From: Euglena gracilis
Taxonomy: Eukaryota; Euglenida; Euglenophyceae; Euglenales
Direction: 5' to 3'
Length of the DNA: 64,000 nucleotides
NCBI GenBank assembly: GCA_039621445.1
Contig: CP154954.1
Location: 24,006,954 to 24,070,953 of the forward strand
A program made the translations under genes and the position numbers. This document shows, one piece after another, positions 18,456 to 28,487 of this stretch (the stretch's first letter is position 1; each line of letters starts with the position of its first letter). The notes under the pieces were generated by a model. It was given only the letters and a program-made list of their open reading frames with translations, did no database searches and was not told the DNA's origin.

Positions 18456-20782
18456 CGCAAACTGGAAGTTCCGGCTGGCCTCATCGAGAGGCGCTCACCG
18501 ACGTGCGACGCCCGGTGCTGCTCTCGGATTGCCGCTCGGTCAGGGCATCCGGCACGCACCAGACGGTCCTTCACCAGCTTGCCTGCCTCCTTCCGGTAGC
18601 CGGTGGGCCATGCCGCCGCCCGCTTGATCAGTGCCGCGGACCTCCCCACGGCTCAACGTGGGCACTTCTCATGCCTCACTCCAGTCCATCGCCATCAGGT
18701 CCTGGTCCTCCGCGGGGCTGCCGGGGTGGTGCAGCTGCGATCGGCACACCTCCAAGGCCACGGCGGCTGGGAGGCGCACCCACGGGGGGGAGCGGATGGG
18801 AGGGGAAAATGAGGGGGGGGGTCCACCACTGGCTGGAGAACGCCGCTCACCGAACAACGACGGACGGGGGGGGGGACACCAAACGGGGGGGCGGGAGGGG
18901 CAGGAAGGGGGGGGCATGGGGGGAGGCTCCCCTCCGAGGCCGGACGGGGGCATCCGGCGCAGGTGGGGCCCCCCGCGTTGCCTGCCACACGCCGGGGGGG
19001 CCTTGGGGGGGCGCTCCAGCCATCACCCTTCGCTTGCTGCCTGGCCGGGGGGGGGCGGGGGGGGGGCTGGGGTGCCCCCCCACCTTGGGTGGGCCGGCCG
19101 ACGGCACCGCTCTTCGGCTGGTTGGGACGACTACCGGGCGGCTTGGCGGCCGCCTGGCTTCGGGTTGTCACGGCGATCGGCGGACGGTGGGGATGCTGCG
19201 TGCGCTGGCCGCGGGCGGGGACGATGCTTGCTCGGCGGACGGGGATCGCACGGCGGGTGCTGCTGCCGGTGCCGCTGCTGGCCGTACGGAAAACCGCACG
19301 GTGCGTGGTGTGGCGGGCTGCTGCTGCTGCTTGGGCTGCGCGGACAACGCCGGGTGCTGCGGCTGCTCGGGCTGCCCGGGCGATGCCAGCGCTGTCGCAC
19401 TGGGCACTCGCACGGTCGGTGCTGCAGTCGCAGCCGGCGCGGTGGGGTGCGGTGGGGGGCGGCGGTCGGATTGCCGGACTTCCGGCTGCCGGAATCCCGG
19501 CGGGCGCCACCTCGGATGCCGGTGTCCCGGCCGATGCCGCCGTGGCTGCCGGTGTCCCGGCTGGCGACGATGGGGATGCCGCATTTGCGGTCGGGAGGGG
19601 GCACACCTTGTCCACCGGGTGTACTGCCTTCGGGCAGCTGCGCTCCGCGGCCTTCTCCTCTCGGATCTGCTGCTCCATCTCCTCGGCGTCCGCTGCCGTC
19701 CCGTGCCAGCAGGAGTCTCGGTACTCCTGGCTGGCCGGGTACGCCCACCGCGACAGCGCGTCCCCCACCTCGTTCTTCTCCCCCGGCACGTACACCACCT
19801 CCACCATGTGCTCGTTCAGCTTGGAGTGCCACCTCGCCCGCCGGCCTTGCGGTCCCGCTCCTCGGGCGACGTGCTCCTTGTACCAGCTTTCCAGGGACCG
19901 GTGGTCCGTCAGCACCAGCACCTTCTGCCCGGTGATGTAGCCGCCCCACTTGTCCAGCGCGCTCACCACCGCGTACGTCTCCTTGTCGCGGGTGTCCCAC
20001 CGCAGCCGCTGCCCCTCCGTCAGCTTCCTGCTCATGAAGCCCACCGCCACCGACGCCCCGGGCTTCAGGAGCTCCTCCACCGAGGGGATGCCCTCCACCT
20101 TCGGCAGCTGCTCCAGCACGGCGCCCACCGCGTAATCGGAGGCGTCTGTGCGGAGCACGAACGGCTTGTTCATGTCCACGTGCCACAGCTCCAGGTCCGC
20201 CACCAGCGCTGCCTTCAGCTTCTCGAACGCCTCCAGCTCGGCCGCGGACCACACGATGGGGTGCTTGCTGCCCGCCCGGGACAAATCCCGCGGTAGCTTC
20301 AGCTTCTCCTGCAGGGGGGCGGCCAGCTCCGAGTACATACGTACATACCCCGAATAATAATTGCAGAGGCCGAGAAAGGCGCGCAAACTCGTCACATTGG
20401 CCGGGGGTTGCCACCGCTGCACCGCCGCCAGCTTGCCGCTCGCGGGCACGCGCTTGCCCTCCCCCAGCACGTGCCCCACGAACTCCGCCCTCTTGCGGAA
20501 CAGCTGCGCCTTCTTCTTATCCGCCACCCACCGATCCGCCTCCAGCGCCCGCAGGGTCTCACGCAGATCCCCCGCGTGCCGCCTGATCAGCTCCTCGTCG
20601 CTCCACCCCGGCAGCCGCCTCGTGCTCACCAGGATGTCGTCGAAGTAGGGGTGGGTGTGGGCGGAGACGTTGCGGCAGGTCGCGTCGATGTCCCTCTGGA
20701 GCAGCGCCGGACCGACGTTGATGCCCTGGGGCACCACGGTCCACTGCCAGAGGCCGCCGGGCAGGTGGATGTTGGTGATGGG

Positions 20783-20785
20783 TCA
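20783..20785 (-). other. In-frame TGA between RT motifs A and B
   Basis: Minus strand AGC TGA CCC; both sides are in one phase (AMAEES stop PITNIHLPGG). The preceding C makes CGA-to-TGA transition at a CpG the simplest origin. Confidence 0.8.
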
Positions 20786-21961
20786 GCTTTCCTCCGCCAT
20801 GGCCACCTGGTGGAAGGCGTCCCGCAGGTCCACCGTCGAGAAGATCTCGCACTTCGCCTGCTCGCTCACGATGTCCTCCGTCAGCGGTAGGGGGTAGGAG
20901 TCCATCTGCAGCATCTTGTTGGTCAAGCTGTAGTCGCACACCAGCCTCCACTTGCCCGACTTCTTGCGGATGGGGAAGGCGGCCGCCCTCCACGGCCCCC
21001 GCCCCGCCTCCAGCTTGCCGTCCGCCAGGCACTCCCGCTCCATCTCCCTCAGGGCCTCCAGCCGCTCGCCCTTGAGGTTGATGATCCGGCCCACCACCGG
21101 GGTTGCTCCCGGCTTCAGCCTCAGCACCGCCTTCCCATGGGTGCCCCGCGCCGGGGGACACGGCCACACCCGCTCTCGGAACACCCGGCCTTCGAACTCG
21201 TTGATGATCTCGTCCCGCAGCTGCCGCGCCAAGGGATGGTCGACGTCGTCTTCTGTCTCCACTACCCCTCGCACCGCCTTCGCCGCTTCTTCGGCCTCCT
21301 TCAGCATCATCGCCACCTCTCGGACTGCAGCCTCGTCCGTGGTCAGCTGCCGCATCTTCTTCACCGTGGAGAGGTAGCCGTCCAGCTCGTCTTCGTCTTC
21401 ATCGCCATCTTCCTCCTTCTTCTCTTCGTCTCCACGCCGCCTCAGGATCCACTTGGGGTCCGCGTGGAGCTGCAAGGTGTCGCGCCATGGCTGGACATCC
21501 AGCCGGTTCTCCCGGAGCCACGGATACCCCAGAATCAAATCCGTGCTGATGCAGCCGTCGTACGCCACCACCTTCGTCGTCCACGTCCTCGGTCTCCGCT
21601 CCTCGTCGTCGGTCTGGGCCGCGAAGGACAGCTTCAGCTCTGCTTCTCGTTGTCCTCCGGGTAGTGCTTCTCCGCTCACCGTGCGCAGCACCAAGGGTCT
21701 TGTTGCCGCGTGGAACACCGACTCCGGGAACAGCTCCTTCTTCACGAGGGAGGTCTGCGCCCCCGTATCGATCAAGGCTTTCGCCTGGATCTTCATCCCG
21801 CCTGCCTCCACCTCCACGTCCATCAGCAGCTGGTAGCACCCCCCACGGTGCTCCATCCGGCCGACCGTGAACGGCCGGTTCGGGAGGTGCTGCCACGGCC
21901 GCACCACCACCTTCCGCACCTTCTTCGCCTCCTCCGCCGCCGCCACTTCTTCCCGTGCCTT

Positions 21962-22573
21962 CTCCCCCAGGCACAGGTACCGCACCACCCCCTCCGGGAT
22001 GCGGTAGGCCTCCTCCCTTGTGCACCTGCGCTCGCCGCCACTGCCTCCCAGCTGCAGCCGATGTCGTCGTACGCCGTCTGGTCCTTCCACCATGCTGCCG
22101 CACTTCCCACCACAGATGACGTCGTCCAGCTCCTTCGCCATCGCATCGCTGACCCAGAAACGGGTCGGCTTGCGATACCCGTATTCCGCGAAGCGGCAGT
22201 AGTCGATATCCACGTACCGCACTCCGCGCAGGACTCGTCGCCACCGCAGCAAGCCGAACCTCGGGTTTTCAATCCACCACCGCGTAGGCGCCAAGTACTC
22301 CACCAGCTCCCTCGTGGCCTTCACCACCGCGTCCGCCATGCGGAGCCTCCTCTTGCGGGTGGTGAGGGCTGCGGAGTACTCGGTACAGGGCGGGGACGCC
22401 GCGATGACCTCGAAGTAGCCGGGAGCGTACTGTTCCCAGTACCTCCACTTCCTCACGTCGGCCACGATGTCCGGCTTCCACTTCTCGTCCCAGTCCACGC
22501 TGATCACCTTGAAGCCCATCTTCTCCAGCGCTCTTCTGACACTGCCCGTTCCGGAGAACAGGTCCAGCGCCCA
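21962..22573 (-). other. C5 cytosine methyltransferase domain inside pol
   Basis: About 200 residues. Motif I is ALDLFSGTGSVRRAL (SAM binding), followed by an acidic residue pair in SVDWD. Motif IV is ASPPCTEYSAA with the Pro-Cys catalytic dipeptide. Motif VI is WWIENPRFGL (ENP variant of ENV). A later GYRKPTRFWVS segment is like that in compact phage-type and algal enzymes. It is shorter than typical DNMTs, with little room for a target-recognition domain, and I do not see motifs IX and X. Expected reaction: SAM-dependent 5-methylation of cytosine in DNA. The catalytic residues appear intact in this copy. Confidence 0.85.
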
Positions 22574-23086
22574 TCTTTCCTTCTCTTCCTTTGCCGCCTT
22601 CTTCACCGGCTCTTTCTTCTCCTTCTTCGCCGGTGCTTTCTTCACCTCCTTCGCCGGTGCTTGTCTTTCTTGTGGTGGTGTCTTGTGGAGACTTGGTGAT
22701 GCCTTCGGTGATGACGTTGTCGGTGTTGTTGATGGCGATGACGTCGATGCTGTCTTCGTTGCCGATGCCGTCGGCGTTGATGTGGTCGATGATGTCTTCG
22801 TTGCCGACGCCGTCGGCGTTGATGAGGGCGATGATGTCACCTTCGCCTTCGGCACGCTCGGTGATGTTGATGGGGACGATGGTGTCGGCTTCGCCTTCGA
22901 CACCTGCCGTAGGCAGGGTCTCTCCCCTTCCTTTGGAGACTTCCTGCCTCTTCTCTTTCTTTGGACCAGCCGCCATCCTTCTTCTTCATACTCCACCGCT
23001 CTTACCAGCCTCGTCCCTGGTGCGGATGTCAGCTGGGGGGTTGACTGCCGGTCCAGGCCCTTCCCCTCGGGACCTGGACGGCCCCG

Positions 23087-23740
23087 TCATTGCTGCGTCG
23101 ATGTCGTCCCGGCCGCTTCTCCTTTGCCGGAACCTTTCTCGCCGCCTTTGCCTTTCCCCTTACCCTTGCCTTTGCCTTTTCCACCATCTTTCCCCTTGGC
23201 TTCGCCGCCTTTGCCGGTCCATCCTTCATTCCACGGCTGCTGGTTGCCTTTGCCTCGGCCAGCCCAGCCTTGGGCATCGTTGGAGTCCTTGGTCTCGTCC
23301 ACCTTCTTCGCTTCTCCTTCCTTTTCTTTCTTCACCGCTTCCTTCTTCACTTCCTTGATGTTGGACTCCTCCTGGACTCCTTGATTGGCCTTGGTGTCGG
23401 TCTCGTCATCTTCATCTTCGACATCCACTTCCCGCTGCCATCTTGTGGGTGCCGCCGGTTTGCGGTGGGCCGGCTCGGGGTCGCCCATGGTGGCGGCCCG
23501 CTGGTCCACCCTCAGCCACCGCACCATGAGGTCGTTGACTTGGGTGGCGGTGAACTCCACGGTGTCCGGGGCCACCCGGACCTCCACCAGACAGCTTCTG
23601 CCGGTCGTACACCACCTTGATGGCCGCCCGGTGGTCATCGTCCGCCGAGACCACCTTGATTCTTCTGCCTTGACGATCCACTTTCCTCGGCCCGACGCCC
23701 GTCTCTCCACCACCATCTCCGTCGCCTCCGCCACCGTCAC
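23087..23740 (-). CDS. Gag C-terminal region, Lys-Gly-rich, in phase with pol
   Basis: 217 codons in the same phase as the polyprotein (22,996), so gag and pol may be fused. It has an acidic patch (DVEDEDDETDTK), charged EVKKEAVKKEKEGEAKK, and a GKGKGKGKGKGG run near the end. No CCHC knuckle is visible; the Lys-Gly repeats may replace it as the nucleic-acid-binding part. The first residues are probably not the true start, since the capsid-like frame precedes it in another phase. Confidence 0.6.
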   Translation of the reverse strand: MTVAEATEMVVERRASGRGKWIVKAEESRWSRRTMTTGRPSRWCTTGRSCLVEVRVAPDTVEFTATQVNDLMVRWLRVDQRAATMGDPEPAHRKPAAPTRWQREVDVEDEDDETDTKANQGVQEESNIKEVKKEAVKKEKEGEAKKVDETKDSNDAQGWAGRGKGNQQPWNEGWTGKGGEAKGKDGGKGKGKGKGKGKGGEKGSGKGEAAGTTSTQQ

Positions 23741-24201
23741 ATCCTCCGGTAGGCCTCCAGGACCAGCGCCGCGTGGTCACGGAGCCGATCGTCTCCATCG
23801 GCCAGCCGCTTCCTCCATGGCTGACCCAGCTGGTCCACCACCAGGCGGGCTAGCTCCACGTCCGTCATGTCCCCGATATGCATCGCCAGCGCCTTGGCGT
23901 TGGCGAAGTACTCCCGCCACTCGCGCTCCATCAGCTTGCCCCGCGTCACCACCTTGAGGTGACGGAGCTTCCTTCGTAGTGCTTCTCGGTCGTCTCCACC
24001 CAGCTCCAGGTCCAGCCTCGCCCACAGCTCCTCGAACGGCATCTCGGGGTAGGTCTCCACCATCAGGCTCGATGTGCAACGCCGTCGGCTGGGTCCACCG
24101 CTGGTGTGGCCGCAGTCGCAGCGGCACCGCACTGCGCCTCGCTGAGGAGGGGGCCATCCCCTCCACCTCGCGGAGGTGGCGAACGCCACCGCCGCCTCCA
24201 T
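23737..24201 (-). CDS. Gag capsid-like domain
   Basis: The recognisable part starts at SLMVETYPEMPFEELWARLDLELGG and continues with LMEREWREYFANAKALAM and VVDQLGQPWRKRL, the helix-rich pattern of Ty3/Gypsy retrotrans_gag. The first 45 residues are Arg/Cys/Pro-rich and may be out of frame. It is separated from the N-terminal gag frame (24,220-25,779) and from the next frame (23,740) by frameshifts, so this gag is broken as read. Confidence 0.65.
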   Translation of the reverse strand: MEAAVAFATSARWRGWPPPQRGAVRCRCDCGHTSGGPSRRRCTSSLMVETYPEMPFEELWARLDLELGGDDREALRRKLRHLKVVTRGKLMEREWREYFANAKALAMHIGDMTDVELARLVVDQLGQPWRKRLADGDDRLRDHAALVLEAYRRM

Positions 24202-24219
24202 TGGGGGACGGCCTCGGCG

Positions 24220-25779
24220 TTACCCGAGCCGGTTCGGTGCCTCCCCCAGCGCATCCAGAGGTGACGGTGGACTTGGACTCGGACAGACTGGGGCAGCCCC
24301 CAACGGCAGGGTGGGCTTGGACTTCTCGGATGGCGGTCCCGCTTGCGGGTGCGGGCACGCTCGCCCTCGCACGCTGGGGGCGGCGGTGCTGGCGGGTCGC
24401 GATGCCGGTGCATATGGATGCGACGACAGCGCGGACTGCTGCACTTGCGCGCGGGACGGTTGCGGATGGGATGGTGCACGTTGGGCCGCGGAGGACGACG
24501 GTTGACGCTGGGACACGGACAGCGGCTCTGCTCGGATGACTGCGGTGCTCGGTCGCCGGGGAAATGCATATGCGGATTGCGGCATGGATATCCCTTCCCT
24601 TGCCGGGCGCGCGGTGGTTGACGATGAGGACCGCTCAGCCGGGGCTCGGGCCGCCCCCGCCGAAGCAGGCTGGGGGGCAGACTGGCAGGGATCGGCTGCC
24701 CTTCGGGTTGGCGGCGTGGTCTGAGCCGCCGAGGACACCGGGGGTCCCCCGGCTGGGCGGAGACCGGACATCTTGACAGACCACTGCTTGATCTCCTCCT
24801 TCGCCATCTGAATCTCCCTGAACAGCGCCGTCACCACTTGGTCCACTTCCCGGAGGGCCTTCTCCAAGTACACCCTGCACTTGCCCTCCAACTCCACGGA
24901 AATCCGGTCGGCCAGCTTGTTGAAATACTGTACCTGCAACGCCGGGATCTCGGTCTTGGAGTTGAGCTCCATCCGCTGCAGTCGCTCCTCCATCTGCCGC
25001 ACCACCGTGGCGATCTCCTCCCGCGTCACCATGGCTCCCCGGAGACGGGCCACCTCCACTGCCGTTTCCGGGTCCACCACCCGGGCCGCACCCTCGCCGG
25101 GGCCGGCACGCACCATCGCCGTCAAGCCTTGCACCTCTGCCTCGCGGCATCGGTGCTCAGCCTGCACGGCGGCGATTGCTTGGGCCGCCTCATCCGCCGC
25201 CTTTCGGGCGGCCGCCTTGGCTTGCGCCACTTGGCCCTCGAGCCGTCCGTGCTGGGCTTGGATGGTCTCCATGAACTGCGCGATGACCTTGCCTTGCCCC
25301 TCCGCCACTTGCCGATAGGCCGCCGCGGACGCATCCTTCGTGGCCTTGATCTCCTTGTCCATCTCCTCCAGCGCCGCGGTGGGCCAGTCATCCCACATCT
25401 CCCGGGTGCGGTTGCCCAGGAGGTCGAGCTGGGCCACCACCTGCCCGAGACTCGCCTCCACGGCGTCGATGCGGCTCGTCAGCCACACCGCCACCTCCTC
25501 CGACACCCCGGGATACTCGTCCTGCATGGGCTGGTCTTGTACCGGGACTTCATCCCCGGCACCCATCTCCTCCTGGTACATCTCGGGGGCCATATCTTCC
25601 TCGTATCCCTCACCTGCGGGCTCCGCCTCGTCGTACATCTCGAGGGTCTGCTCGTACGTCTCCTCTGCCTGGTCATACTCCACACCCGCCGCGTCCTCGT
25701 CCATCTCATCCACAATCCTTGGCATCTTGAGCGGCCGGTGGGACGATGAGGCTTCGGAAAAGGGGTTCGTTCCCCCCAC
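24220..25779 (-). CDS. Gag N-terminal region: acidic head and long coiled coil
   Basis: 519 codons from 25,779. Residues 1-95 are very acidic and Tyr/Met/Glu-rich. Residues 95-345 are a heptad-like helix (RIDAVEASLGQVVAQLDLLG; AAARKAADEAAQAIAAVQAE; VVRQMEERLQRME) typical of a coiled coil. The remainder is Ser/Pro/Ala-rich. By position it is the matrix-like start of gag. A 26,000-base-side leader separates it from the PBS. Confidence 0.65.
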   Translation of the reverse strand: MGGTNPFSEASSSHRPLKMPRIVDEMDEDAAGVEYDQAEETYEQTLEMYDEAEPAGEGYEEDMAPEMYQEEMGAGDEVPVQDQPMQDEYPGVSEEVAVWLTSRIDAVEASLGQVVAQLDLLGNRTREMWDDWPTAALEEMDKEIKATKDASAAAYRQVAEGQGKVIAQFMETIQAQHGRLEGQVAQAKAAARKAADEAAQAIAAVQAEHRCREAEVQGLTAMVRAGPGEGAARVVDPETAVEVARLRGAMVTREEIATVVRQMEERLQRMELNSKTEIPALQVQYFNKLADRISVELEGKCRVYLEKALREVDQVVTALFREIQMAKEEIKQWSVKMSGLRPAGGPPVSSAAQTTPPTRRAADPCQSAPQPASAGAARAPAERSSSSTTARPAREGISMPQSAYAFPRRPSTAVIRAEPLSVSQRQPSSSAAQRAPSHPQPSRAQVQQSALSSHPYAPASRPASTAAPSVRGRACPHPQAGPPSEKSKPTLPLGAAPVCPSPSPPSPLDALGEAPNRLG

Positions 25780-26339
25780 ACCCTTTGATCCCCCTTGCGG
25801 CTCCCTCTGGGGGTGGTGGTGGGGGAGAACAGCAGCGCCGCTCCCGCCGCGGCCAGCAGCGGGAAGCGGGCCCGCAGCGGCGTGGCGTCCCGCGGGGACT
25901 CCAGCTCCGGCAGCTGGAGCGGCACCAGCGCGAACGCCGCCGCGGTCGCCGCCGCGGACGCCGCCGCGGACCCCCCCGGGGACGGCGTGGCTGCTGGGGT
26001 GGTGCGCAGGGAGTGGGACAGGTACGAGGGTGGGGATGGGGTGGACAGGATGGGAAATGTGAGCTGGAGTGGGAATGGGAGCTGGGGGTTTGGGCTTATC
26101 GCCTTTTCTTGAGCGGGGCTAGGTGGGGAAATGGGGGATTCTTTTTCTGCTGTGCACGCTGAGGGGGACTGAGCAGCGGCATGCGTGTGCGGGGGATTGG
26201 GATTGGGTATGGGGCGGTCTTTTTCATTTGGGGGAGTCCCATGGTGGGGGACACCCACCACCGGGGCGGGGTGAGCCTGGGGAGCCGGATCCATCTTGTC
26301 GGTGTGGTTTGTTCCCAGGAAATTTTGTTCTGTGAAAAA
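25780..26339 (-). other. Leader of the methyltransferase element; no gene
   Basis: 560 bp between PBS and gag, GC-rich, with short CCGCCGCGG repeats near 25,930-25,985. No coding evidence on either strand. Confidence 0.5.
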
Positions 26340-26351
26340 CCTCTGCTACCA
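26340..26351 (-). promoter_or_regulatory. Primer binding site, initiator tRNA-Met-like
   Basis: The minus strand reads TGGTAGCAGAGG directly at the LTR end (AAACTGGTAGC), sharing the T with the LTR terminus. Same 12-mer as the PBS of the unrelated 329-bp LTR element at 8,480-8,491. Confidence 0.7.
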
Positions 26352-26989
26352 GTTTCCCGAATGGTGTTGTTTTTGCCCAGCCTTCACTCCCGGGGGTCCG
26401 TGAGGGGGTACCGGCGGGGTGGGGGGTAGGCGCGATGGGCTCTGGGGAGAGGGGTAGGTTCGGGATACTCCCCTTCCCACGTAGGATTTTTTCCCGGGGA
26501 CCGAAGGCCCTCCTTTTTGGGGAGTGGTTGGAGGGGGGAGTCCGGCTTGGCGTCCCTTCCGGCAGTGGGGGGGTTTAGGAAAAGGCCTGGTTAGCCTCCC
26601 CTAGGCTTCAGATACCCCAGCACCAACACCTTTTTGGCTTGTACTGCTCTCCTGCGCCAGCAGATAGCCAATCTTTTTTGTAATCTTTTGCTTGCTCCGC
26701 CCTTGGGATTTTGATTTTCTTGAACTTTTGCACTTTCTTGGCTCCAGTGCCTTTCCTTGAATTCCCTTGAAATTCCTTGAAAATTGATATAATTTGACCT
26801 TGGTCTTGATTCAGCAGGCACAATCTTGAATTGAAACCATAGGTAAGAAAGAGGGAGCCTGCAGTAAAAAACAGAACAGTTAGAGAGCGGTTTGCGCTAT
26901 TTTGATGCTGAATTAGCGCAGTGGTTCGCTATATACAACAGCAGGCTGTAATAGTGGCAATAGAAGGTGCAGCGGCCGGTCCGCCAACT
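26351..26989 (-). repeat. 5' LTR of the methyltransferase element
   Basis: 639 bp from AGTTTCCCG to GCCAACT, followed by GGATGGCACG of the non-LTR RT. It should contain the promoter for the element; I do not see an unambiguous TATA box on the minus strand. Confidence 0.9.
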
Positions 26990-26993
26990 GGAT
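26990..26993. repeat. Target site duplication GGAT, right
   Basis: Second copy of GGAT; removing one copy and the insert restores a continuous coding phase in the non-LTR element. Confidence 0.85.
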
Positions 26994-28487
26994 GGCACGC
27001 GACCAATTGCAGCTGGGGAATGCCTGCGCCGATTGGTGGGCAAATATTTGATGAGGCACCCAAACATCAGGGACCGCCTTAAAGAACTGCAGCCACTACA
27101 ATGCGGTGTAGGGGTCCAGGGGGCATGTGAACTCATTGCTATGGGACTGCAGCAAGAAGTAAATCACCTGCACATGCAACAGGACAGCACCTGGTCTTTG
27201 TTACAGGTAGATTTCAGCAATGCTTTTAATTGCGTAAAAACAAAGACAGTCCTTGCTGAAGTGCCTAAACGCTGCCCGGAGGCGTACGTTTGGTTCGAGA
27301 GTTGCTACGCCGAACACAGCCCGCTCTTTTGTGGGTCATCACACCTTCGGGGTGCCTCTGGCGTACAACAAGGGGACCCTTGTGGCCCAGCCGGATTCGC
27401 CTTGGCGTTGCAATCTCTCGTCGAGTCCTTGCAAGACGTGGTGCCACTGCAATTGTGGTATTTGGATGATGGACACATCCTGGGAACCCTCCCACAATTA
27501 CATGCAGCAATTACAGAAATTCAACGACAGGGGACGCTACTAGGCATACACCTCAACGCAAAAAAATGCCGCCTGTGGGGCCCTGCAGCAACAGAAGCCA
27601 ATCGTGCTGAAATGCCGCCAAACAGCCCACTTCGTGCAGTCCCAATCGTGAACTACTCCCCTAATTCTGGTGTACGGGCCCTGGGAATCTCGGTATGCCA
27701 TCCACAAAGCGGTGGCTTTGCGGGGGAAGTGTGGGCTGAACGTGCAACAGGTGTGCAGAAAGCTTGCCGGGCCCTTTTGAACCTGCCGCAAGCCCATATT
27801 CAGTTCTGTCTCTTACGAACGTGCCTAGATGCATGCAAAGTTAATGACCTCGTGCGTGCAACAGAACTGGGGCAGGCAAATGACGCATGTGCTCTGTTGA
27901 CCAAAGAAATCAGGAACACAATGAGCAACATTGTTGGATCCCCAATCGATGACAACCAATGGGCTCAGGCCACCCTACCCGTGCGTCATGGCGGACTCGG
28001 AATTCGGGACCCATCACTGGAACGTCTCCCAGCACGTATATCCGGCATTGTGACGTTTGTCAGCAATGGCAGACGCACCCTGGGCCTGGCAGACCGAGGA
28101 GTACCGAAAGACACTGCGGAGTTCCTGTCCTCTGCCAACTCCATCCTCGAAGGAACTCCCCCAACGCAAACATGGGCCGCGGATGTATCACTGCTGAACG
28201 AAGCCCAAAGCCCTCACATTCAACAGAAGTGGTGGGGTGAATGCTTTGCGAAACAACGACAAAAAGTATTATCCTCTAACCTTCACGGTCAAGACGCCGT
28301 CCGGTTCGCAAGCCAACAGCGGCCCCACGCAATGGCCTGGGCTTCTGTCACACCATCCTCTGGACTGAAAACATTGGTCGCTTCTGCCGAATTCAAAGGA
28401 TTTCTAAAGTGGTCACTGGGAGCACCAGTTTGTCCACAACGGGATCACGTGCCCACGCTGCACCAAGCCAATGGACAACCTGGGTAA
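26994..28487 (+). CDS. Non-LTR element ORF3, right part: reverse transcriptase
   Basis: Continues in phase from 14,417. Motifs: DGTRPIAAGECLRRL (RT start), LQVDFSNAFNCV (motif A Asp), ASGVQQGDPCGPAGFAL (motif B), LWYLDDGHILG (motif C, catalytic Asp pair at 27,465-27,470), LGIHLNAKKC (motif D). A thumb-like region follows with RHGGLGIRDP. The frame ends at 28,487 just past GAPVCPQ, where a frameshift near 28,440 shifts the C-terminal Cys/His region to another phase. The enzyme would copy element RNA at its target site. Confidence 0.85.
   Translation, partial: GTRPIAAGECLRRLVGKYLMRHPNIRDRLKELQPLQCGVGVQGACELIAMGLQQEVNHLHMQQDSTWSLLQVDFSNAFNCVKTKTVLAEVPKRCPEAYVWFESCYAEHSPLFCGSSHLRGASGVQQGDPCGPAGFALALQSLVESLQDVVPLQLWYLDDGHILGTLPQLHAAITEIQRQGTLLGIHLNAKKCRLWGPAATEANRAEMPPNSPLRAVPIVNYSPNSGVRALGISVCHPQSGGFAGEVWAERATGVQKACRALLNLPQAHIQFCLLRTCLDACKVNDLVRATELGQANDACALLTKEIRNTMSNIVGSPIDDNQWAQATLPVRHGGLGIRDPSLERLPARISGIVTFVSNGRRTLGLADRGVPKDTAEFLSSANSILEGTPPTQTWAADVSLLNEAQSPHIQQKWWGECFAKQRQKVLSSNLHGQDAVRFASQQRPHAMAWASVTPSSGLKTLVASAEFKGFLKWSLGAPVCPQRDHVPTLHQANGQPG

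Larger units (their letters stand above)
18695..22996 (-). pseudogene. Polyprotein: methyltransferase-protease-RT-RNase H (one in-frame TGA)
   Basis: One frame of about 1,430 codons interrupted only by TGA at 20,783-20,785. Order from ATG 22,996: Ser/Thr/Pro-rich low-complexity region (35-105), basic Lys region (110-140), C5 cytosine methyltransferase (about 142-345), protease (ALIDTGAQTSLV at 407-418; LILGYPWLRENRL), RT (WRLVCDYSLTNKMLQ; STVDLRDAFHQV; YFDDILVS as the active-site YxDD; SLRAFLGLCNYY), and RNase H (FVLRTDASDYAVGAVL; DKETYAV; LVLTDHRSLESWY; GDALSRW). An Ala/Pro/Arg-rich tail follows to 18,695. A functional copy would need the TGA removed or read through. Confidence 0.9.
14418..26989 (-). 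mobile_element. Ty3/Gypsy chromovirus-like element carrying a DNA cytosine methyltransferase
   Basis: 12.57 kb. On the minus strand: 5' LTR (26,989-26,351), PBS, leader of about 560 bp, gag (25,779 down to about 23,090), polyprotein 22,996-18,695 with methyltransferase, protease, RT and RNase H, then integrase and chromodomain (to 17,088), a long C/T-rich 3' region, polypurine tract, and 3' LTR (15,056-14,418). The LTRs differ at about five of 639 positions by eye, so insertion is recent. GGAT flanks both sides. It interrupts the RT coding run of a non-LTR element. Frameshifts in gag and before integrase and a TGA in RT make this copy non-autonomous as read. Confidence 0.9.

Noticed and set aside
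18392-20296. Plus-strand frames of 634 and 434 codons opposite RNase H
   Set aside because: Shadows with Gly/Cys/Arg-rich composition; the minus strand carries RT and RNase H motifs.
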